DNA of 15,937 nucleotides, taken from positions 1 to 15,937 of the forward strand of contig CATWQA010000046.1 of NCBI GenBank assembly GCA_958352815.1, written 5' to 3'. The DNA comes from an uncultured Eubacteriales bacterium. Lineage in GTDB: Bacteria > Bacillota > Clostridia > Monoglobales > Monoglobaceae. This document shows positions 7,333 through 12,847 of this stretch, in pieces. The position numbers were made by a program, and so were the translations under genes. Each line of letters opens with the position of its first letter. Within the stretch, counting starts at the first letter, position 1. The notes under the pieces are model-generated. The model made no database searches. It was not told the DNA's origin and saw only the letters and a list, made by a program, of their open reading frames with translations.

Positions 7333-7360
7333 AAAAAGTGCCTACCACAAGGTAAGCACT
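7333..7360 (-). terminator. Riboswitch-controlled terminator ahead of thiC
   Basis: On the minus strand AGTGCTTACC and GGTAGGCACT form a 10-bp stem (one G-U) with loop TTGT, followed by TTTTTGTTT. The 5' arm can instead pair with the aptamer's 3' flank GGAAAGCAC (7389-7397, one mismatch), giving a readable terminator/antiterminator pair. The thiC ribosome site lies downstream (7311-7316), so control is by premature termination, not by occluding the start. Confidence 0.9.
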
Positions 7361-7387
7361 GTAATTATTGCAATTTATGTAATAATG

Positions 7388-7479
7388 TGTGCTTTCCTAC
7401 GCCGGTTTTAACCGCCAGGTTCAAAGGGTCAAGCATTCGCTTATCTCAACCGCCCTGCGGCAGTCCCCCCAGCCATCTT
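7388..7479 (-). promoter_or_regulatory. TPP riboswitch (THI element)
   Basis: Minus-strand landmarks match the TPP aptamer: a G-rich GGGGGG entry, stem ACUGCC-GCAG-GGCGGU, then UUGAGA (the CUGAGA box with one change), then ACCCUUUGAACCUG, a P4/P5 stem-loop with CGGUUAAAACCGG, and GCGUAGGAA closing the fold. The binding elements of both the pyrimidine arm and the pyrophosphate arm are present. Binding of TPP should free the terminator at 7337-7360 and switch off thiC-D-M-E-HAD. The aptamer begins about 8 nt after the stop codon of the upstream gene. Confidence 0.95.
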
Positions 7480-7485
7480 TACTCT

Positions 7486-7514
7486 ATTATACATTATGTA
7501 ATTCCAAATTGCAA
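7486..7514 (-). promoter_or_regulatory. thi operon promoter inside the end of the upstream gene
   Basis: On the minus strand TTGCAA (7509-7514) is followed after exactly 17 bp by a perfect TATAAT (7486-7491). Transcription would start near 7479, at the first bases of the riboswitch. The TAA stop of the activase gene (7489-7487) is contained in the -10 hexamer, and the -35 box is coding. Confidence 0.8.
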
Positions 7515-10500
7515 GAACTATTTTTTGCAGCTTGAGAAATTTTAGCCCGTGAAGCCTCAGCTTGGTAAGTTTCAGCTTGGGCAATTTCATCCTCCAGCTT
7601 CTTTTTCGCCACCGACATCATCAGCTTTATTCTGTTAAGCTGGTTAACCGCACTCGCACCCGGGTCGTAGTCGATTGCCGCAATATTTGCCTTTGGGTGC
7701 CGCTTTCTCAAGGGCTTAATCATGCCCTTGCCCACAATATGGTTGGGCAGGCAGGCAAAGGGCTGCAGGCAAACAATATTGTCAACCCCGTCGTCAATCA
7801 GCTCCTGCATTTCTCCCACAAGGAGCCAGCCCTCACCGCACTGGGTGCCGAGAGAGGTAACGTTTTCCGCCTTTTTGGCAATCTCATCAATATGCAGAGG
7901 CGGGTGGAACCTCTTGCTTTCCTTTAAAGCCTTTTCCACGGGCTTGCGGAATGTATATACAATCTTCATAGCTGCCCGACCCAGCATATGGGCGGACATC
8001 TTTCCCGCCATTTTTTCATAGTTAAAGTCAGCGTTCTTGATTGAGTACATTACAAAGTCCAGTAAGTCAGGAACAACCGCTTCTCCGCCCTCCTGCTCGA
8101 TAATGCCCACAATGTCGTTATTGGCATTGGGGTGGAACTTAACAAGGATTTCTCCCACAACTCCCACCTTGGGCTTTACAACGTCCTCATTAATGGGTAT
8201 GTTATCAAACTCCTCAACTATCTTTTTCACGTTGGCTCTGAACCTGCGTATGCTGCAATCGGTCACGTTTTGCTTTGCAATTTCGTTCCACTTCTCATAG
8301 AGCCTCTGCACGCTTCCCGGCTCCTTTTCATAGGGGCGGGTGGCGTTGGTCAGCCGCATAAACAGGTCTCCGTACAAAACAGCCATAATCGCTTCCACGG
8401 CAAACCGAGGCGTAAACTTCATTCCCGGGTTCTGTTCCAGGTTCTTGTTAAAGTTAAATGAAACAACCGGTATCTGCTCCATGCCCAGCTCCTTAAGCGC
8501 CTTTCTGAGCAGGGCTATATAGTTGCTGGCACGGCATCCGCCTCCCGTCTGAGACATGACAACCGCCGTTTTGTTCAGGTCGTACTCTCCCGAAAGCAGG
8601 GCGCTGAGCATTTGTCCCAATGACACAATGGTTGGATAGCAGGCGTCGTTGTTAATATACTTCAGTCCTGTCTCCACCGCTTTTTTGTCAACAGAGGGCA
8701 GAACCACCGCCTTATACCCCGAGTTGCGCAGAGCAACCTCCAGCAGGTCAAACTGCATGGGAGCCATTTGGGGGATGATTAGAGTGTACTCCTCCTTCAT
8801 CTCTTTTGTATAAATCTTGCGCTCATAGGGCTTTCTGTTATCGTTATGCTTTATGTTCTTATCTTTCCGCTCCTCAATTGCGGCTTTCAGCGAGCGTATT
8901 CTTATTCTTGCTGCGCCGAGATTGGAGCCCTCGTCAATTTTCAGAATGGTATAAAGCTTGTTCCTTGCAGACAGCAGTTCTTCAACCTCATCCGCCGTTA
9001 CTGCGTCAAGACCGCAGCCGAAAGAGTTAAGCTGAACAAGATCCATATCGTCTCGGCCGGCGCAGAAGTCGGCAGCCTTATACAAGCGGCTGTGATACAT
9101 CCACTGGTCAAGAACGCGTATGGGGCGAACCAGCTTTCCCAAATGCGCCACCGAGGACTCGGTGAGCACCGCAAATCCGAAAGAGGCGATCAGCTTGTCA
9201 ATACCGTGGTTTATCTCCGGGTCAAGGTGGTAGGGGCGTCCTGCAAGGACAATTCCGTGTCCTCCCGTAGCCTCAACAGTCTTAATAATCTCCTCCGCCT
9301 TTTGCCTGATTTCTTCTTTAAAGGCGGCGTCCTCCGCTCTTGCGGCGTCAAAGGCTGCTTTGATTTCGTCCTTTCCCACGCCCAACGGTCTGAGCTCCTC
9401 GCAGAGACGGTCAACCATTCTCTTGTCCTCATAGTAGGGCAGGAACGGGTGGAAAAACTCAACGTCGTTATCCTTTAAAGCGTCGTCCATATTTCCGGCT
9501 ATAACCTCCGGATACATGGCGACAACGGGGCAGTTATAGTGGTTGTCTGCGGTCTCATCCTCTATCATCTCATAGTTTATGCTGGGATAGAAAATCCGCT
9601 TTACGCCGTTGTTAATAAGCCATTTTATATGACCGTGAACAAGCTTTGCAGGGTAGCAGATTGTATCTGAGGCTATAGTGTCCATTCCCGCCTCGTAAAT
9701 CTTTTTGGTTGAGGGCGGGGACAGAACCACTCTAAAGCCCAGCTCCGTCAAAAGGGTGAACCAGAACGGATAATTCTCATGAATGTTAAGCACTCGGGGA
9801 ATGCCTATAGTTCCCCGAGGCGCCTTGTCCTCAGTCAAGGGCTCGTAATCAAACAAGCGTTTATATTTGTATTGAAACAGGTTAAGCTCCGCCGTGTCCG
9901 AAACAGGCAGTCCCGCTCCCTTTTCACATCTGTTTCCCGTTATAAACCTGCCGCCGCCTGCAAATGAGCTGATTGTGAGCTGGCAGCGGTTGGTGCAGCG
10001 GTTACACCTGGTATGGGTGGTGGAAACCGTAAAGGTTTTAAGCTGCTCCCTATCAATTATGCTTGACTTAAAGCTCGGGTTTTCCTTTGACACTCTCTCA
10101 AAATCCCTTTTACCGATAAGAGCCGCGCCGTATGCGCCCATGTTTCCTGCAATGTCAGGGCGAATAACCTTGCGCTCCAAAATCAGCTCAAGGCTCCTCA
10201 AAACCGAGTCGTTAAGAAAGGTTCCGCCCTGAACCACAATGTTCTTTCCCGCTTCCTCCGGGTTCCTCAGCTTTATAACCTTATAAAGGGCGTTCCGCAC
10301 AACGGAATACGCAAGACCTGCGGCTATATCCTCAATTGCAGCGCCCTCTTTCTGCGCCTGCTTAACCTTTGAGTTCATAAACACGGTGCAGCGGGTTCCC
10401 AAATCAGCCGGGTGCTTAGAAGCGACCGCCTTATCCGCAAACTCGCTTATTGTCATATTAACCGACTTTGCATAGGTCTCCAAAAACGATCCGCAGCCCG

Positions 10501-11827
10501 AGGAACAGGCCTCGTTTAGTATAATACTGTTTATGGCGTTGTCCTTTATACGTATACACTTCATATCCTGACCGCCGATGTCCAGAATAAAGTCCACCTC
10601 CGGCAGGAACTCCTTAGCCGCATTATAGTGGGCAACCGTCTCGATCTCGCCGCCGTCCGCCTTTAAGGCTGCCTTAATAAGCCCCTCGCCGTAGCCAGTG
10701 GTAACGGTGTAGGCTATATACGCCTCCTCGGGCAGCTTATCATACAGCTCGCTGAGCATTTCAGCCGAGGTCTCAACGGGATTGCCGTTATTGTTATTGT
10801 AATATGTATAGAGCAAGCAGCCGTCCTTATCGATAAGCGCCGCCTTTGTTGTGGTGGAGCCCGCATCAATTCCAAGGAACACAGGACCCGAAGCCTTGCT
10901 CAAGTCCTTTTTGGGAACCTTGGTCTTTTCGTGCCGTTCCTTAAACTCTCTGTAATCCTCATCCGTTTCAAACAGGGGCGGCATCTCCTTAACCGCCTCC
11001 TTGCCCCCGGGTTTATTAATCCGCTCAATCAGCGTGTCCACCGACACGGGTTCCTGCTTATCGGAGAGGATAGCCGCTCCGATTGCCGTGTAAAACCGAG
11101 AGTTTTCGGGGAATATAACCTGATCTTTCCTAAGGTTCAGCGTCTTTGCAAACCTGTCCCTAAGCTCGGACAAAAATGAGAGAGGGCCTCCCAAAAACGC
11201 CACGTTGCCCTTTATAACACGGCCGCAGGCAAGACCGGTAATCGTCTGATCCACAACCGCCTGGAAAATGGAAACAGCAATATCCTCCTGGGCTGCGCCC
11301 TCGTTTATCAGGGGCTGAATATCGGTTTTGGCAAACACTCCGCACCGCGCAGCAATGGGGTATATTGTGGAATAGTTTTTCGCCGCCTCATTAAGACCCA
11401 TGGCGTCCGTGTTAAGCAAAACAGCCATTTGGTCAATAAAGGCTCCCGTGCCGCCGGCACAGGTTCCGTTCATTCGCTGCTCAATGGTTCCGTCATAAAA
11501 GGTAATCTTAGCGTCCTCGCCGCCGAGCTCAATGGCAACGTCCGTCTGAGGTATAAGCCTCTCAACCGCAGCGGAGCAAGTGATAACCTCCTGTTCAAAC
11601 CGAACCCCCAGCTTGTTGGCAAGATCCAAACCGCCGGAGCCAGTTATTCCCACGTGGTACTCCCCCGGGTGCTCTTTGTTGAAATCCTCAAGGAGCTCTT
11701 TTACCTTACGGAACACATCGGACATGTGCCGTTCATACCGTTCGTATATGAGCTTGTCGTTCTCGTCCAGCAAAACAAGCTTTACCGTTGTCGAACCAAC
11801 GTCAATTCCAACACGTAATCTGTCCAA
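7487..11827 (-). CDS. Long 2-hydroxyacyl-CoA dehydratase activase-type fusion protein
   Basis: A 1446-residue cytoplasmic iron-sulfur protein. Two ASKHA ATPase domains of the HgdC/BcrA-BadF type come first. Domain one (about 5-270) has GIDVGSTTVK, Cys about 121 (NGTCAGGTG) and Cys about 162 (ARCGVF). Domain two (about 315-575) has GIDAGSTTTK, Cys about 440 (NEACSSGCG) and Cys about 477 (TRCTVF). In HgdC the two equivalent Cys of each subunit hold a [4Fe-4S] cluster across a dimer. A further Cys cluster CNRCTNRC sits near 612, then a DUF2229-like region (about 670-900, IGIPRVLN to GRPYHLDPEINHG), then a dehydratase-subunit-like C-terminal part (from about 1010) with CYPT, GGGCRASNY, TQCGEGW and CLQPFACLPNH. 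TTG 11827 is chosen because AAAGGGAG lies 7 nt upstream; an ATG 14 codons earlier lacks a site. The substrate is unknown; no dehydratase partner or CoA-transferase is nearby. Confidence 0.9.
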   Translation of the reverse strand: MDRLRVGIDVGSTTVKLVLLDENDKLIYERYERHMSDVFRKVKELLEDFNKEHPGEYHVGITGSGGLDLANKLGVRFEQEVITCSAAVERLIPQTDVAIELGGEDAKITFYDGTIEQRMNGTCAGGTGAFIDQMAVLLNTDAMGLNEAAKNYSTIYPIAARCGVFAKTDIQPLINEGAAQEDIAVSIFQAVVDQTITGLACGRVIKGNVAFLGGPLSFLSELRDRFAKTLNLRKDQVIFPENSRFYTAIGAAILSDKQEPVSVDTLIERINKPGGKEAVKEMPPLFETDEDYREFKERHEKTKVPKKDLSKASGPVFLGIDAGSTTTKAALIDKDGCLLYTYYNNNNGNPVETSAEMLSELYDKLPEEAYIAYTVTTGYGEGLIKAALKADGGEIETVAHYNAAKEFLPEVDFILDIGGQDMKCIRIKDNAINSIILNEACSSGCGSFLETYAKSVNMTISEFADKAVASKHPADLGTRCTVFMNSKVKQAQKEGAAIEDIAAGLAYSVVRNALYKVIKLRNPEEAGKNIVVQGGTFLNDSVLRSLELILERKVIRPDIAGNMGAYGAALIGKRDFERVSKENPSFKSSIIDREQLKTFTVSTTHTRCNRCTNRCQLTISSFAGGGRFITGNRCEKGAGLPVSDTAELNLFQYKYKRLFDYEPLTEDKAPRGTIGIPRVLNIHENYPFWFTLLTELGFRVVLSPPSTKKIYEAGMDTIASDTICYPAKLVHGHIKWLINNGVKRIFYPSINYEMIEDETADNHYNCPVVAMYPEVIAGNMDDALKDNDVEFFHPFLPYYEDKRMVDRLCEELRPLGVGKDEIKAAFDAARAEDAAFKEEIRQKAEEIIKTVEATGGHGIVLAGRPYHLDPEINHGIDKLIASFGFAVLTESSVAHLGKLVRPIRVLDQWMYHSRLYKAADFCAGRDDMDLVQLNSFGCGLDAVTADEVEELLSARNKLYTILKIDEGSNLGAARIRIRSLKAAIEERKDKNIKHNDNRKPYERKIYTKEMKEEYTLIIPQMAPMQFDLLEVALRNSGYKAVVLPSVDKKAVETGLKYINNDACYPTIVSLGQMLSALLSGEYDLNKTAVVMSQTGGGCRASNYIALLRKALKELGMEQIPVVSFNFNKNLEQNPGMKFTPRFAVEAIMAVLYGDLFMRLTNATRPYEKEPGSVQRLYEKWNEIAKQNVTDCSIRRFRANVKKIVEEFDNIPINEDVVKPKVGVVGEILVKFHPNANNDIVGIIEQEGGEAVVPDLLDFVMYSIKNADFNYEKMAGKMSAHMLGRAAMKIVYTFRKPVEKALKESKRFHPPLHIDEIAKKAENVTSLGTQCGEGWLLVGEMQELIDDGVDNIVCLQPFACLPNHIVGKGMIKPLRKRHPKANIAAIDYDPGASAVNQLNRIKLMMSVAKKKLEDEIAQAETYQAEASRAKISQAAKNSSCNLELHNV

Positions 11828-11855
11828 ATTAATTCTCCCTTTCCTAAAGTATGAA

Positions 11856-11889
11856 ACAGGGTCTGCCAAATCCCACGGGCAACCGCTGT
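11856..11889 (-). promoter_or_regulatory. Leader hairpin upstream of the activase-type gene
   Basis: In the leader RNA, ACAG(c)GGU-UGCC pairs with GGCA(g)ACC-CUGU: 11 base pairs with one bulge on each side and a 10-nt loop. It ends about 13 nt before the ribosome site. A small AGGC/GCCU hairpin lies further upstream. It does not match a riboswitch class I know. It could be a stability element or a regulator; function is not shown. Confidence 0.45.
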
Positions 11890-11952
11890 ATATTGTATTA
11901 AGTCAGGCACAAAAGCCTATTATCCTGTATTTTAAACCTAATCGTACTACAG

Positions 11953-11981
11953 ATTATAATACAGTCAACTTTTTATTTCAA
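11953..11981 (-). promoter_or_regulatory. Sigma-A-type promoter of the activase-type gene
   Basis: TTGAAA (11976-11981), a 17-bp spacer, then TATAAT (11953-11958) on the minus strand. The predicted start near 11946 gives a leader of about 120 nt. A second -35-like TTGACT inside the spacer is too close to the -10 box to be used. Confidence 0.8.
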
Positions 11982-12097
11982 TAAGTATAAACTAACTTCG
12001 TGTAGATTAGACAACAATTTTGTTGAATTTGGTCTTAAACTGTCACATTTTATAGTTCATAAAAAGTTAAAGCCCCCATGTTGTAACCGTTAAATTC

Positions 12098-12184
12098 GTA
12101 GGGGCGCCGCTTTATCGGCGACAAACTTGGAATAATGAGTGCCGTCCAACTTATAAGAAGTTGGGTCACAGCTGCGCCCGCTAC
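12098..12184. other. 87-nt stem-closed element of unknown function
   Basis: GTAGGGGCGC (12098-12107) pairs with GCGCCCGCTAC (12174-12184) over 10 bp with one bulged G. Inside are CGCCG-CTTTAT-CGGCG (12105-12120, competing with the inner part of the outer stem) and a 7-bp hairpin CCAACTT-ATAAG-AAGTTGG (12146-12164). It begins near the phrase TTCGTAGGGGCG, which I recall from short intergenic repeats of other Firmicutes. It ends 5 bp before repeat copy 3. It may be a separate small repeat or a structured RNA; no promoter is assigned. Confidence 0.4.
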
Positions 12185-12189
12185 TATCG

Positions 12190-12515
12190 TGTAACAACTA
12201 AAACTTTATATTAAATTATAATTCCTATTATTTTATATACTCACATTGGTGTGCCTGTCGCCCGCCCTGTTGCGCTCGCCCAACCTCCCCGAGCGCAGGG
12301 CGGGCAAACAAAAGGCAAAGCCTTTATCAAAATTATGTGCCCGTGAGCAAACATATGTTGGGTTTGGGGCACAGCCCCAATCGGTTTCCCCGAAGGGGAA
12401 AAACCGACACCGCCCGGGTCCGGCGGGCGGAACTGGGCTAGGCGATAGATTATATTATATAAGTATAAATAAAATTACGTGGGTATAGTATAAAAGTAAA
12501 GTTTTAGTATTTACA
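12190..12515. repeat. Dispersed structured repeat, copy 3 (complete, 326 bp)
   Basis: The two ends are inverted repeats: the left end TGTAACAACTAAAACTTTA (12190-12208) matches the reverse of the right end TGTAAATACTAAAACTTTA (12497-12515) at 17 of 19 positions. Beyond that the right end carries the conserved 40-bp terminus and the left diverges. Inside, in order, are the GC-rich two-step hairpin (12260-12305), AAAGGC-AAA-GCCTTT (12311-12325), GGGGC-ACA-GCCCC (12366-12378), TCGGTTTCCCC-GAA-GGGGAAAaaCCGA (12381-12407), CCGCCCG/CGGGCGG, and an AT-rich stem. There is no coding capacity and no clear target duplication; TACTA occurs near both ends but not adjacent to them. Confidence 0.75.
12260..12305. 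repeat. GC-rich two-step hairpin, copy 2
   Basis: GCCCGCCCT (12260-12268) pairs fully with AGGGCGGGC (12297-12305). GCGCTC (12272-12277) pairs with GAGCGC (12291-12296). The 13-nt loop GCCCAACCTCCCC is identical to that at 2499-2511. The junction pair is T-A here and C-G in the copy at 2481-2527. Confidence 0.75.
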
Positions 12516-12693
12516 TAGTACTACGAATTTATCGGTTACAAATATAAAATCCCGTTTGTATGATGATAACCGCAGGCAATACATATCAGTATTTATGGCG
12601 CAGTCCAATCGATTTCCCCGGAGGGGAAAAGCGCAAAAGGCACTTTCACTCGTTTTCTAAAAATATACACGAGAAGTTTTGATATTATTACTC
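12516..12693. other. Gene-free stretch with inverted repeats upstream of the SLH gene
   Basis: No gene is seen. It holds a nested inverted repeat, CGGTT (12533-12537)/AACCG (12568-12572) around TACAAA/TTTGTA. It also holds TTTCCCC-GGA-GGGGAAA (12613-12629, a cousin of the CCCCGAAGGGG hairpins), and CTCGT (12649-12653)/ACGAG (12669-12673) just ahead of the promoter. The last could be an operator, but nothing proves it. Confidence 0.4.
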
Positions 12694-12722
12694 TTGAAAA
12701 AATACTTTTGTTGTGCTATAAC
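12694..12722 (+). promoter_or_regulatory. Sigma-A-type promoter of the SLH gene
   Basis: TTGAAA (12694-12699), 17-bp spacer, TATAAC (12717-12722). The predicted start near 12729 leaves a leader of about 120 nt before the ATG at 12848. Confidence 0.7.
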
Positions 12723-12730
12723 TAAAAGCA

Positions 12731-12808
12731 AGGCGGCGGGCTCCGCTTACTTTTTTCATTGGGAGCTGCAATCTCCCACTGAAACGTTGAATGACGGGGC
12801 AAAGCCCC
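12731..12808 (+). promoter_or_regulatory. Hairpin-rich leader of the SLH gene
   Basis: Three hairpins follow the predicted start. The first (stem AGGCGG/CCGCTT, 12731-12748) is followed by ACTTTTTTC and so looks like a terminator at the very 5' end of the transcript. The others are TGGGAG-CTGCAAT-CTCCCA (12760-12778) and GGGGC-AAA-GCCCC (12796-12808). It could be an attenuator or a stabilising 5' structure; no known riboswitch is recognised. Confidence 0.35.
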
Positions 12809-12847
12809 TTATTGAATGTGAAAACTTTATTTAAAAGGATTGGTAAT

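Noticed and set aside
7388..7479. Riboswitch acting by hiding the ribosome site
   Set aside because: The thiC ribosome site is outside the switching helices, and a terminator with a U-tract is present.
12012..12025. CAACAA-TT-TTGTTG inverted repeat as an operator
   Set aside because: It is short, AT-rich, about 30 bp upstream of the nearest promoter box, and occurs only once in what I read.
12246..12488. An 80-codon plus-strand open frame over repeat copy 3
   Set aside because: It lies wholly on the hairpin modules, has no ribosome site, and its open state follows from GC-rich inverted sequence.
12190..12515. CRISPR array or integron attC site
   Set aside because: There are no evenly spaced direct repeats or spacers, no cas or integrase genes, and the repeats are hairpins of differing types.
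12791..12847. Upstream ATG adding 19 residues to the SLH protein
   Set aside because: It would place non-signal residues before the signal peptide and lacks a ribosome site; the ATG at 12848 has one.
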